Translations under genes and position numbers: made by a program
From: UBA7398 sp947491605
GTDB taxonomy: Bacteria > Actinomycetota > Actinomycetes > Nanopelagicales > Nanopelagicaceae
NCBI GenBank assembly: GCA_947491605.1
Contig: CANLJW010000008.1
Location: 1 to 37,767 of the forward strand
DNA length: 37,767 nucleotides
Reading direction: 5' to 3'
Shown: positions 24,164 through 32,669 of the stretch, piece by piece
Position numbering within the stretch: position 1 is the stretch's first letter
Layout: every line of letters begins with the position of its first letter
Notes under the pieces: model-generated
Database searches by the model: none
What the model saw: the letters and a program-made list of their open reading frames with translations, nothing else
What the model was told of the DNA's origin: nothing

Positions 24164-25323
24164 CCCAAGCTTAATATTATTTCAGCCGCTCTACGACCTG
24201 AGTGCATTGCTCCTTGTTGTGACGGAGTTTCGCGATGATCACCAACTAGAAATAAATTGGGTTTAATCGCTACGACAGATTCAATTGGTTTAGCAATTCC
24301 GTGAAGTGGCAGAGATTGCTTGATTTCATACTTGCTGACCAAATCCCAATTTTTAGTAGACATTTGCCAGATTGAACTTAAGTGTCTTCTTATTTCCGAC
24401 TCCGACGCAGCCGTGATTGAAGTCGAAGAGATTAATGTTTTACCGACAGGCGCGTAATATGGCGAAACTTTTGATATCGCCACTGAATTAATGACTGGAC
24501 CAGCACCGCTGCCATCTATTCTTAAATTAGCTCCGATCTCAGTATCGGCCTCTAGCGCGTGATACCAAGTCGTTGCAGAATTCATAACAGGTGCATCAGC
24601 TTGTTGGAGAAGTTGCGCCGAAGTTGTTGGATCGGTAGCCACCACAATTACATCGGCACTCATTTTGCCAACGCTAGTTTCTACCACGCCATCACTGATT
24701 TCATTTACTTGAACGCCTAATTGCAGATCATGCAGCGAACTTGCAAGGTTATTTGGTAATTCGCCGACCCCTAGCGCCGGAATACCAGGGCTCCCAACCA
24801 CAAAATATTTTATAAGCGTCTTAGCCAATTCATTTGAAATTAGCTCGGGTGAAGCTAAAAACACGCCAGTGAGAAATGGTTTTAAAACTTTCCAATAAAG
24901 ATCACCGAGACCAGCAGATAAAGCAGCAGTTTCGCAAGAAATTCTATTGCTAGAATTTAGATACTTAAGTAGCGCCAACTTCTCAACAGTAGACCCAAGT
25001 TTTGGATTTAGGAAAGTTTTTAGATTCGCTCCAGCCCCCATCACTTCGCTGTCGATTACAACATCAATGCGTTTTGGCAAGTAACGGAAATCCAAAGTTG
25101 GAAATAACCCTGATTTAATTATCTCTGGGTACTTAGGATTAATAACTTGAAAACCGCGATCGCACCGAAATCCATCAACTATGTCAGTAGCCATCCGGCC
25201 ACCAACTCGATCAGATGATTCGAGCAACGTAACTTCGGCGCCACCATCTTGCAGCACCCGCGTTGCCGTAATACCGGCAAGCCCAGCACCGATTACTACA
25301 ACTTTTCGATTAAAACTCAACAT
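24160..25323 (-). CDS. FAD-dependent amine-oxidase-fold oxidoreductase
   Basis: 387-aa flavoprotein of the protoporphyrinogen-oxidase/phytoene-desaturase superfamily. The dinucleotide fold GAGLAG (12-17) leads to E35 and the second motif DRVGGRM (38-44). The C-terminal FAD motif appears as LFLVGDHRETPSQQGAMHSG, where the usual Gly-Asp is kept. The substrate is unclear; carotenoid-like or porphyrin-like hydrophobic compounds are typical of relatives. It starts 23 nt after the MMPL stop on the same strand, so both may be one transcript. No Shine-Dalgarno or six-base TANNNT is seen. Confidence 0.82.
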   Translation of the reverse strand: MLSFNRKVVVIGAGLAGITATRVLQDGGAEVTLLESSDRVGGRMATDIVDGFRCDRGFQVINPKYPEIIKSGLFPTLDFRYLPKRIDVVIDSEVMGAGANLKTFLNPKLGSTVEKLALLKYLNSSNRISCETAALSAGLGDLYWKVLKPFLTGVFLASPELISNELAKTLIKYFVVGSPGIPALGVGELPNNLASSLHDLQLGVQVNEISDGVVETSVGKMSADVIVVATDPTTSAQLLQQADAPVMNSATTWYHALEADTEIGANLRIDGSGAGPVINSVAISKVSPYYAPVGKTLISSTSITAASESEIRRHLSSIWQMSTKNWDLVSKYEIKQSLPLHGIAKPIESVVAIKPNLFLVGDHRETPSQQGAMHSGRRAAEIILSLG

Positions 25324-25346
25324 CTTATTTAGTTGGTAGCTAGCGG

Positions 25347-27503
25347 TTACGAAATTTTTTCATATTGCATTTTTGAGGGCCACCAAATTTTTGGACCAAT
25401 CGCATGGACTAGCGCTGGTACCAACAATGAGCGCACAATTGTGGTGTCAAGCAGTACACCAAATGCAACGGCGAAACCCAATTCAGCTAAGAAAACTAAC
25501 GGTAATACGCCAAGCACGGCGAAGGTCGCTGCTAACACAACACCGGCTGAGGTGATTACGCCGCCGGTTACAGTTAAACCTTTGATAACACCTTTGCGGG
25601 TTCCGATTTTCTGGGCTTCTTCGCGAACGCGAGTCATTAAGAAAATGTTGTAATCAATGCCGAGCGCCACTAAGAAGATAAAAGCGAACAATGGGAACGA
25701 AGTATCGGCGCCCGGGAAATTGAAAATATGAGCGAATACCAATTGGCAAACTCCGAGAGTCGCCATGAAAGATAAAATCACTGTACCGAGAAGCAAGAGC
25801 GCGGCAAACACACTGCGCAAGAGCAACCCAAGGATTAGTGCAATTATCAGAAGAACAACCGGAATAATTAATTTATTATCATGGCGCGATGCCACGTCGG
25901 TGTCATATTGAATTGCAGTACCACCACCAACCAAAATTTCTGGATCAATTGCGTGCACCGTATCCCGAATAACTGGAATTGCATCGCGTGCCGCTACCGA
26001 ATCCGCGGTCATAGCAAGAGTCGCATTTAATAAAACTAAGCCATCAACAACTTTGGTTATTGGCGCTGGTGCACCCGGAATTACTGGACCAGTAAGTTGC
26101 GCGGCAACAAACGAAATATCTTTATTGCCCTTAAGCGCAGTTGTAACAGCTACAACATCTTTTTCTTTAACGACGATTTGAACTGGCGAACCTTCCCCGC
26201 CCGGAAAATGTTCTAATAATTTCTCTTGACCAACTACAGAATCTGGCTTACCGGCAAATGCTTGGGTTGTTGAGAGACCATTAGCGTCAAGCGTGAACGA
26301 AAAACCAGCAAGAACGGTTAGAAGTACCGCCGTAGAAATCCAGGTACGTTTAGGATGGCGTTCCACTAAATTACCAATTTTTGACCAGACCCCCGTTAGT
26401 TGTTCATTTACATCATCAAAACGCGGCACTTTAGGCCAAAAAATCCAACGACCAAAAACCAGAAGCAGGGCTGGTAAAAAAGTAAGAACCGCAATCATTG
26501 ATGCTGCAATACCGATAGCCCCGACTGGTCCAAGTCCGCGGTTGCTAGAAAGATCGCTTAGCAAAAGTACAAGAAGGCCTGCGATAACTGTGCTTCCGGA
26601 AGCAACGATTGGTTCAACCACGCCACGAAGGGCAATCTTCATCGATTCATAACGCGATTCGTGATGATGCAATTCTTCGCGATATCTGGCAATTAAAAGT
26701 AGCGCGTAATCGGTGGCTGCACCGAGAACTAGCACAGAAAGAATTCCTTGGGATTGCCCATTTAAATCAATTACATTTGCTTTTGCTAAATAATAAACTA
26801 CGGTTCCAGCTAACGAGAGCGCGGTGATTGCGCTAATTAGTGGCAGTATCCATAAAAATGGCGAGCGATACACGACGATTAAAATAATTGAGACAACACT
26901 GAGCGTTGTTAACAAAAGTGTGGAATCGATCGATCCGAATGCGCCAAATAAATCTGCCAAAATTCCACCAAAACCAGTTACATTTGTAGTCAAACCTTGG
27001 CTATCAAAATTCGCGGCCAAGTCTGTGCGGATAAATTTAATAATTTGAGGCAGCGCTGGCTTATCATCAATATTTTCAGTTGCTACTTTGGAATCTAACG
27101 GGATGTTAGCGAGCGCAGCTTTACCATCTTGTGACGGGAAGGCGGCCAACATAGAACCTGGAATTATGAATTGGGAAAGTGAAATCTCGGTGCCGGGAAT
27201 CTTCTTATTTGAAAGCGTGGCTAGGTATTGATTTATTCGCGCCAGCTTGGCAATATCCATATCGCCAACAAATAACAACAACGTTGGTAGTTGGTCATTA
27301 GCGGAGTCAGCAAATTTAACGGTTACTTTCGCAGTCTTTGTTGATTCAGCATTATCTGGAAGAAATCCGGAATTGTCATTTTCTTGAACGGTCGAGAGCT
27401 TGCCGAAAGTTGGTCCAGCCACGCTGCTAATGCCTAACCAAGCGACAATCGCGATAATTGCGACCCAGAGCGGCTTCCGACCCTTGATTGATCCGAGTTT
27501 CAT
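25347..27503 (-). CDS. MMPL/RND-family membrane transporter
   Basis: 718-aa RND-type exporter with two halves, each with an extracellular porter loop and a block of about five or six helices. GAATDYALLLIARYREEL in the first half and ALGIDYNIFLMTRVREEA in the second are the conserved MMPL helix-4 segments with the Asp-Tyr pair implicated in proton coupling. Relatives export lipids or drugs. The frame extends to 27602, but ATG 27503 directly precedes a basic stretch and the first helix (KGRKPLWVAIIAIVAWLG), and AGAGAGG lies about 10 nt upstream. It is divergent from lipB and probably co-transcribed with the FAD oxidoreductase. Confidence 0.9.
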   Translation of the reverse strand: MKLGSIKGRKPLWVAIIAIVAWLGISSVAGPTFGKLSTVQENDNSGFLPDNAESTKTAKVTVKFADSANDQLPTLLLFVGDMDIAKLARINQYLATLSNKKIPGTEISLSQFIIPGSMLAAFPSQDGKAALANIPLDSKVATENIDDKPALPQIIKFIRTDLAANFDSQGLTTNVTGFGGILADLFGAFGSIDSTLLLTTLSVVSIILIVVYRSPFLWILPLISAITALSLAGTVVYYLAKANVIDLNGQSQGILSVLVLGAATDYALLLIARYREELHHHESRYESMKIALRGVVEPIVASGSTVIAGLLVLLLSDLSSNRGLGPVGAIGIAASMIAVLTFLPALLLVFGRWIFWPKVPRFDDVNEQLTGVWSKIGNLVERHPKRTWISTAVLLTVLAGFSFTLDANGLSTTQAFAGKPDSVVGQEKLLEHFPGGEGSPVQIVVKEKDVVAVTTALKGNKDISFVAAQLTGPVIPGAPAPITKVVDGLVLLNATLAMTADSVAARDAIPVIRDTVHAIDPEILVGGGTAIQYDTDVASRHDNKLIIPVVLLIIALILGLLLRSVFAALLLLGTVILSFMATLGVCQLVFAHIFNFPGADTSFPLFAFIFLVALGIDYNIFLMTRVREEAQKIGTRKGVIKGLTVTGGVITSAGVVLAATFAVLGVLPLVFLAELGFAVAFGVLLDTTIVRSLLVPALVHAIGPKIWWPSKMQYEKIS

Positions 27504-27616
27504 TTTGGCAAAGCCTCTCTGTGAGCGCGCAACATCGGCGCTATCTCTCTGATGAATTTCGCTACTACAACAGAGCAAAATCCTACCTGAGCGCCTACGC
27601 AATCGCAGAAGGTAGT

Positions 27617-27622
27617 TAGGCT
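27617..27622 (+). promoter_or_regulatory. -10 element, leaderless lipB operon promoter
   Basis: TAGGCT, then TGACCC, then ATG at 27629. Confidence 0.55.
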
Positions 27623-27628
27623 TGACCC

Positions 27629-28276
27629 ATGTCCGTTCTTCATACCCAAACCATCTCGATTCAAAATCTTGGCTTGGTCAATTATGAGGACGCTTGGGAA
27701 AAGCAGCGCGAGATTCAAGCTGGCGTTGCCGCTGGCGAAAATCCAAACACTCTCTTGCTCCTAGAACATCCACCCGTTTTTACCGCTGGTCGTCGAACGG
27801 CAGCATCTGATCGCCCCATCGATGGCACCCCAGTAATCAACGTCGACCGCGGCGGAAAAATTACTTGGCATGGACCCGGACAAATTGTTGGATATCCAAT
27901 TGTTAAATTGAAGAATGGCAACGATGTCGTTGGTTTTGTCCGTGAAATTGAAATAGCGTTAATTAATACTTGCCAAGAATTTGGCGTTAACGCCGAACGC
28001 TATTGTGAGCGAACCGGTGTTTGGATTCGTGACGCCAAAGGTGATCGAAAACTTGCCGCAATTGGGATTCGGGTTGCAAAAGGTGTGACCATGCATGGTT
28101 TCGCACTAAATGTAAATCCGGATTTGAGTTGGTTTAAGAAAATCGTGCCTTGTGGGATTCCAGATGTTGAAGTAACTTCGCTGAGCGTTGAATTAGGGCG
28201 CAATATCGCGGTAGTCGAGATTTTAGAATCGTTAACTCGAAATATCACCTCTGCTCTAGATAAGGTCGCGGAATGA
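27629..28276 (+). CDS. lipB: octanoyl-[acyl carrier protein]:protein octanoyltransferase
   Basis: It moves the octanoyl chain from ACP to lipoyl domains of E2 and GcvH proteins, the first step of lipoate synthesis. 215 aa. The catalytic pair is K141 (KLAAIGIR) and C175 (VPCGIPD); GGKITWHGPGQIVGYPI is the substrate-binding block. The transcript appears leaderless. Its stop overlaps the lipA start by four bases (ATGA), so the pair is co-translated. Targets are encoded nearby (E2 at 21996). Confidence 0.96.
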   Translation: MSVLHTQTISIQNLGLVNYEDAWEKQREIQAGVAAGENPNTLLLLEHPPVFTAGRRTAASDRPIDGTPVINVDRGGKITWHGPGQIVGYPIVKLKNGNDVVGFVREIEIALINTCQEFGVNAERYCERTGVWIRDAKGDRKLAAIGIRVAKGVTMHGFALNVNPDLSWFKKIVPCGIPDVEVTSLSVELGRNIAVVEILESLTRNITSALDKVAE

Positions 28277-29220
28277 CGGTCGCTCCCGAAGGTAGAAAGA
28301 TGCTTCGTATTGAAGCCCGCAATTCATCGGTGCCAATCGAACGTAAACCTGAATGGATTAAAACTCGCGCAATCATGGGACCCGAGTACACGCAACTTCG
28401 TTCGTTGGTGGCGCGTGAAGGTTTACATACCGTCTGCCAAGAAGCTGCTTGTCCAAATATTTTTGAATGTTGGGAAGATAAGGAAGCGACTTTCTTAATT
28501 GGTGGCGAAGCTTGCACAAGACGTTGCGATTTTTGCAATATCGATACTGGAAAGCCAGAACCGCTAGATCGCGATGAACCACGTAGGGTGGCGGAATCAA
28601 TTAAAACTATGGGGCTTCGTTACGCCACGATTACTGGGGTTGCTCGGGATGATTTAGAAGATGAAGGCGCTTGGCTTTATGCCGAAACCATAAAACAAGT
28701 TCATGAAACAGTTCCTGGCTGCGGTGTTGAGATGTTAGCCCCAGATTTCAGCGGTAATCCGGATTTACTAAACCAAGTATTTGAAACTCGTCCCGAAGTT
28801 TTTGCGCATAATGTGGAAACTGTGCCGCGAATTTTTAAGCAGATTCGACCTGCGTTTACTTACGACCGTTCCTTAAATGTAATTTCGCAAGCTCGCGATT
28901 TTGGCCTAATCACAAAATCTAATTTAATTCTTGGGCTCGGTGAAACGCCTGCAGAAATCACGCAAGCGTTGCTTGACTTACGTAGCGCTGGTTGCGATTT
29001 AATCACCATTACCCAATATCTACGGCCATCGGCAAAACATCACCCAGTAGAGCGATGGGTAAAACCAGAAGAATTTGTGGAACATTCTAAAATGGCTACT
29101 GAGATCGGTTTCTTGGGCGTAATGAGCGGTCCACTAGTGCGTTCAAGTTATCGTGCCGGTCGTCTATACAAGCAAGCTCAAGCGCAAAAAATTGGCGCAG
29201 ACGCCGGCGAAGTTAAATAA
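28273..29220 (+). CDS. lipA: lipoyl synthase
   Basis: Radical-SAM enzyme that inserts two sulfurs into octanoylated lipoyl domains. 315 aa. The auxiliary cluster motif CX4CX5C is C55, C60, C66, and the radical-SAM CX3CX2C is C81, C85, C88 (CTRRCDFC). The C-terminal RSSYRAGRLY carries the serine that ligates the auxiliary cluster. It is coupled to lipB by an ATGA overlap. Fe-S supply could come from ErpA. The sulfur for catalysis comes from its own auxiliary cluster. Confidence 0.97.
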   Translation: MTVAPEGRKMLRIEARNSSVPIERKPEWIKTRAIMGPEYTQLRSLVAREGLHTVCQEAACPNIFECWEDKEATFLIGGEACTRRCDFCNIDTGKPEPLDRDEPRRVAESIKTMGLRYATITGVARDDLEDEGAWLYAETIKQVHETVPGCGVEMLAPDFSGNPDLLNQVFETRPEVFAHNVETVPRIFKQIRPAFTYDRSLNVISQARDFGLITKSNLILGLGETPAEITQALLDLRSAGCDLITITQYLRPSAKHHPVERWVKPEEFVEHSKMATEIGFLGVMSGPLVRSSYRAGRLYKQAQAQKIGADAGEVK

Positions 29221-29221
29221 A

Positions 29222-29941
29222 GTGGCTGACCTGGTTTATCCCCCAGTAATAGTCCTTGTTAAATCGCTATGGAAATATCTTGGCCTGCAATTCACTTTTC
29301 AAGGCGAAGCGCATGTACCCCGAAAAGGTGGCGCAATTTTAGCGATAAACCATATTGGTTACTTAGATTTTGCAATTGTTGGAACTGCGGTACTGCCCGC
29401 AAATAGATTAGTAAGGTTTATGGCTAAGAAAGAAATTTTTGATCATAATATTTCTGGACCGCTAATGCGCGGCATGAAACATATTTCGGTTGATCGAAAC
29501 AATGGTTCAGCTTCTTTCGTTGCAGCGCTCCGTGCTTTAAAATCTGGAGAAATCATTGGAATTTTTCCCGAAGCTACTATTTCAAGAAGTTTCGAATTAA
29601 AAGAGATGAAGACTGGCGCCGTTCGATTAGCGATGGCTTCGGGCACGCCAATCTTGCCAACAATTATTTGGGGCAGCCAACGGGTTTGGACTAAAGGCGT
29701 GAAGCGAAATTTCTCACGATCGCACGTTCCGATAACAGTCTCGATTGGTGAACCCATTTTTGTACCGCGCGATGCCGATGTGGATGCCAAAGAATTAGAA
29801 TTGAAAAATCGACTCTCTGAAATGTTAATGAAAGTACAAGCAAAGTACCCAGATAGCCACGATGGCCAACGATGGGCGCCGGCTCGATTAGGCGGCACTG
29901 CGCCTACGCTCGCGCAAATTGCTGCAGAAAAGAAAGGTTAA
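29222..29941 (+). CDS. PlsC-family 1-acyl-glycerol-3-phosphate acyltransferase
   Basis: Membrane-associated acyltransferase of phospholipid synthesis, 239 aa. The catalytic HX4D is H44-D49 (NHIGYLDF), the phosphate-binding block is FPEATIS (115-121; more often FPEGT), and TPILPTII forms motif IV. I place the start at GTG 29222, one base after the lipA stop; the frame continues upstream into lipA, but those residues are not family-like. It probably shares the lipB-lipA transcript. The substrate chain and the step (LPA or other lyso-lipid) are unproven. Confidence 0.88.
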   Translation: MADLVYPPVIVLVKSLWKYLGLQFTFQGEAHVPRKGGAILAINHIGYLDFAIVGTAVLPANRLVRFMAKKEIFDHNISGPLMRGMKHISVDRNNGSASFVAALRALKSGEIIGIFPEATISRSFELKEMKTGAVRLAMASGTPILPTIIWGSQRVWTKGVKRNFSRSHVPITVSIGEPIFVPRDADVDAKELELKNRLSEMLMKVQAKYPDSHDGQRWAPARLGGTAPTLAQIAAEKKG

Positions 29942-29944
29942 ACT
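29939..29944 (+). promoter_or_regulatory. possible leaderless promoter of the DUF4191 gene
   Basis: TAAACT, overlapping the plsC-like stop codon, then CCCACC, then ATG at 29951. The same spacing as elsewhere suggests an internal promoter. Confidence 0.4.
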
Positions 29945-29950
29945 CCCACC

Positions 29951-30646
29951 ATGGCGCTCTTCAAACGTAAGAAAAAAAATGCAGATTCTGCACCAGTAGA
30001 GAAGAAAATTCGCTTCAAAGAGATCCGGGATGCTTACGCGATCACTAAGAAGGTTAAACCACTGATTTTGCTCTATTGCTTAGCGATATTCGTTCCAGTT
30101 TGGGCCGTTGGTATTTTAATCGGAGTTGCCGTTGGCCATCCCTATTACTTCGGTTTTGTAACATTTCCAATTGCGCTACTTGCAGCATTTTTCTTTTTCA
30201 CTCGCCAAGCTGGTAGTGCGGCATACGCATCCATCGAAGGCCAAATCGGTGCCGGTGCATCAGTACTAATGGCAATTCGAAAAGGTTGGACCGTTACGCC
30301 AGCAGTAGCTGTGGCAAAAAATCAAGATATGGTCCACCGCGCTGTTGGAAAACCTGGCGTAGTTTTAGTTGGCGAAGGTTCAAACGCGATCCGACATATG
30401 TTGGCTGATGAAAAACGAAAAGTTGAGCGATTTGCTCCTGGCGTTCCCGTATTTGAATTAGTAGTTGGTGAAGGCGAAGGTCAAGTTCCAATTCGGAAAT
30501 TACAAAAGCGAATGAAAAAATTCCCAAAGAAACTTGCAACGGTACAACTTCGCGAGTTGCGTGCTCGAATGAAAGCTATTGGCGGCATGAACATTCCAAT
30601 TCCAAAAGGTCCAATGCCTAAAAATGTGAGGATGCCTAAGCGTTAA
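29951..30646 (+). CDS. DUF4191 membrane protein
   Basis: 231-aa protein of an uncharacterised actinobacterial family. It has a very basic N-terminus, two membrane helices (about 37-58 and 65-85), then a cytoplasmic domain with VGKPGVVLVGEG and a lysine/arginine-rich C-terminus (RKLQKRMKKFPKKL). The position after lipA and before an RDD gene and glnA is the same as mycobacterial Rv2219. A role near lipid or glutamine metabolism is only suggested by context. The stop lies in a TTAA shared with the RDD gene. Confidence 0.88.
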   Translation: MALFKRKKKNADSAPVEKKIRFKEIRDAYAITKKVKPLILLYCLAIFVPVWAVGILIGVAVGHPYYFGFVTFPIALLAAFFFFTRQAGSAAYASIEGQIGAGASVLMAIRKGWTVTPAVAVAKNQDMVHRAVGKPGVVLVGEGSNAIRHMLADEKRKVERFAPGVPVFELVVGEGEGQVPIRKLQKRMKKFPKKLATVQLRELRARMKAIGGMNIPIPKGPMPKNVRMPKR

Positions 30647-30993
30647 TTTTTTACAACAACTGTTTTTGCAAATCGATCATGCAATCCGCGCGATTGCATA
30701 TCGGTAATCACAGCCGGAATAACTAAGCAAATTAGAAGCGTCCGAAACATAATTCGGAGTGGGTTAACGAAATCTTGATCTGGCCAAGTTAAAACTTGTA
30801 TTTTTAAAATCCGCTGGCCCGCAGAGGCTCCTTGCAGCGAAGTTAGAATGACAACTTCCAAGAAGAAGACCAGCAGTACCCATTGGCCCAACCCAAGAAA
30901 GCTCTGGAAGATCAAGGCGGTAACCGCCCAACTCATCAGCCAATCCAAGGTTATTGCCAAAAACCTACGCGCAGTCGAGGCAGTTTCTTTCAC
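30643..30993 (-). CDS. RDD-family small membrane protein
   Basis: 116-aa membrane protein with three hydrophobic segments. The family motif is RRFLAITLDW (9-18), with the Asp in the first helix, and the second helix is followed by GASAGQRILKIQVL. Function is unknown; some RDD proteins are linked to Na+/H+ transport. It starts at GTG 30993, with minus-strand TAGCGT exactly six bases upstream, so a leaderless GTG message is likely. It is convergent with DUF4191 and divergent from glnA, matching mycobacterial Rv2219A in gene content. Confidence 0.86.
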   Translation of the reverse strand: MKETASTARRFLAITLDWLMSWAVTALIFQSFLGLGQWVLLVFFLEVVILTSLQGASAGQRILKIQVLTWPDQDFVNPLRIMFRTLLICLVIPAVITDMQSRGLHDRFAKTVVVKN

Positions 30994-30999
30994 GGGGAC

Positions 31000-31005
31000 A
31001 CGCTA
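31000..31005 (-). promoter_or_regulatory. -10 element, leaderless RDD gene promoter
   Basis: Minus-strand TAGCGT, then GTCCCC, then GTG at 30993. A non-ATG start follows the same rule. Confidence 0.5.
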
Positions 31006-31056
31006 TCTCCCGTTGGCGCCGCACGCGCTGTCAAAACCCAGGCTGCGATGAAAGAT

Positions 31057-31072
31057 GAAACATGACTGTAAC
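31057..31072 (+). promoter_or_regulatory. GlnR-like half-site pair upstream of glnA
   Basis: GAAAC, six bases, GTAAC. These are the two GlnR box elements (GAAAC and GTNAC) at the correct 6-nt spacing, about 50 bases upstream of a TAGCCT -10 candidate (31105-31110), where an activator would bind. The order is b-site then a-site and only one pair is clear. Confidence 0.35.
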
Positions 31073-31104
31073 AAGCAGGTTATGGCTTTTTCATCTTTCC
31101 CAAT

Positions 31105-31110
31105 TAGCCT
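31105..31110 (+). promoter_or_regulatory. possible -10 element of glnA
   Basis: TAGCCT would start transcription near 31117 and give a ~67-nt leader with AGGAG (31175-31179) before the ATG. A -35 is not evident, which fits an activated promoter. Otherwise the 190-bp gap 30994-31183 shows no gene. Confidence 0.35.
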
Positions 31111-31183
31111 TACTCCATCGATTACGGCTCATAGATGCGCCGTAGCATCCACTAACCATGGCTTTTGGAATAACAGGAGAATC

Positions 31184-32614
31184 ATGTTTAAGAATTCTGC
31201 AGAAGTATTTGCTTACATCAAAAAAGAAGATGTCAAATTAGTTGACGTCCGCTTTATTGATCTGCCAGGTATCCAGCACCACTTCAACGTTCCAGTTGAA
31301 TCATTCGATGAAGCAGTTTTCACTGAAGGTTTAATGTTTGATGGATCTTCGATTCGTGGTTTCCAAGCAATTCACGAATCAGATATGAAGCTGCTGCCAA
31401 TTCCTGGATCAGCATTTATCGATCCATTCCGTAAAGAGAAAACTTTAATTATTAATTTCTCCGTACATAACCCAATTGATAACACCCCATATAGCCGTGA
31501 CCCTCGTGGCATTGTCGCAAAAGCTGTTGAGTTTATGCGCTCTACTGGAATTGCCGATACTGCATTTTTTGCACCAGAAGCTGAATTTTATGTTTTTGAT
31601 GCAGTTAGATTCTCAACCGGAATCAATGAAGCGTTCCATCACATTGATTCTTATGAAGGCGCATGGAATACCGGAGTTGAAAAAGATGCAGATGGAACTC
31701 CTAACCGCGGCTACCGCACGCGAGTAAAAGGCGGATACTTCCCAGTTTCACCAACAGATCAATACGCAGATTTGCGCGACCAGATGGTGATGAACTTAGG
31801 AAAATCTGGACTCTTAATAGAACGTTCGCACCATGAAGTTGGAACTGCTGGACAGATGGAAATCAATTACCGCTTCAGCGATATCTTGCAAGCCGGCGAT
31901 GATTTAATGAAATTTAAATACATCGTTAAAAACACTGCTTGGCAAGGTGGCAAAACTGCAACCTTTATGCCAAAACCACTATTCGGTGATAACGGTTCTG
32001 GCATGCACGTGCACCAATCACTTTGGAAAGATGGCAAACCACTTTTCTGGGGCGAAGGTTATGGCGATCTTTCAGATATGGCTCGTTGGTATGTAGGCGG
32101 CCTGCTAAAGCACGCACCTTCACTTCTTGCTTTCACTAACCCAACCGTTAACTCTTATCGTCGCTTAGTGCCAGGATATGAAGCTCCAGTTAACTTGGTT
32201 TACTCAGCCCGAAATCGATCTGCTTGTATTCGTATTCCAATTACCGGATCAAATCCGAAAGCAAAGCGAATCGAATTCCGTTGCCCAGATCCATCATCCA
32301 ATCCATATCTAGCATTCGCTGCAATGTTGATGGCTGGTTTAGATGGTATCCAAAACAAGATCGAGCCACCAAAGCCAGTTGATAAGGATCTTTACGAATT
32401 AGATGCAGCGGAAGCAGCTTCAATTCCACAAGTTCCAGGGTCACTTGAAGCAGTTCTAGATAATCTAGAACGCGACAATGAATTCCTAACTCGTGGTGGC
32501 GTATTTACTAAGGACTTAATCGATACTTGGATCGCATTCAAACGCGAATCTGAAGTGGATTACGTGCGCTTGCGCCCACATCCAGCCGAGTTCGAACTCT
32601 ATTTCGATCTCTAA
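31184..32614 (+). CDS. glnA: type I glutamine synthetase
   Basis: ATP-dependent ammonium assimilation, glutamate to glutamine, as a dodecamer. 476 aa from the ATG at 31184. That start is chosen because MFKNSAEVFAYIK is the family N-terminus and AGGAG lies 4 nt upstream; the frame is open from 31055, but those residues are not GlnA-like. Motifs: FFAPEAEFYVFD, NGSGMHVHQSLW, and NRSACIRIP followed by KRIEFRCPD. The adenylylation-site region KDLYEL is retained, so GlnE control is possible. A strong hairpin terminator follows. This is glnA1 by position. Confidence 0.96.
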   Translation: MFKNSAEVFAYIKKEDVKLVDVRFIDLPGIQHHFNVPVESFDEAVFTEGLMFDGSSIRGFQAIHESDMKLLPIPGSAFIDPFRKEKTLIINFSVHNPIDNTPYSRDPRGIVAKAVEFMRSTGIADTAFFAPEAEFYVFDAVRFSTGINEAFHHIDSYEGAWNTGVEKDADGTPNRGYRTRVKGGYFPVSPTDQYADLRDQMVMNLGKSGLLIERSHHEVGTAGQMEINYRFSDILQAGDDLMKFKYIVKNTAWQGGKTATFMPKPLFGDNGSGMHVHQSLWKDGKPLFWGEGYGDLSDMARWYVGGLLKHAPSLLAFTNPTVNSYRRLVPGYEAPVNLVYSARNRSACIRIPITGSNPKAKRIEFRCPDPSSNPYLAFAAMLMAGLDGIQNKIEPPKPVDKDLYELDAAEAASIPQVPGSLEAVLDNLERDNEFLTRGGVFTKDLIDTWIAFKRESEVDYVRLRPHPAEFELYFDL

Positions 32615-32629
32615 AATAAAATAATAAAA

Positions 32630-32658
32630 AGAGGGCTGCTCACGCGGCCCTCTTTTTT
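32630..32658. terminator. bidirectional intrinsic terminator between glnA and the DMT gene
   Basis: AGAGGGCTGC and GCGGCCCTCT form a 10-bp stem (one T-G wobble) with loop TCAC, followed by a run of T on the plus strand. On the minus strand the hairpin is followed by TTTTTATTATTTTATTTT, so it can also end the convergent transporter transcript. It is the only clear intrinsic terminator I see in the window. Confidence 0.93.
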
Positions 32659-32669
32659 ATTTCTAAAAG

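Noticed and set aside
24160..27503. FAD enzyme plus MMPL exporter as a biosynthetic cluster for an exported lipid or carotenoid
   Set aside because: Only two genes, no synthase nearby, and the FAD protein family is too broad to assign a substrate.
29153..29221. PlsC start inside lipA (ATG 29153)
   Set aside because: These residues are the frame-shifted lipA end; the GTG one base after the lipA stop gives the natural N-terminus.
31055..31183. Upstream in-frame extension of glnA by 43 codons
   Set aside because: The residues do not resemble GlnA, and a good ribosome binding site precedes the ATG at 31184.
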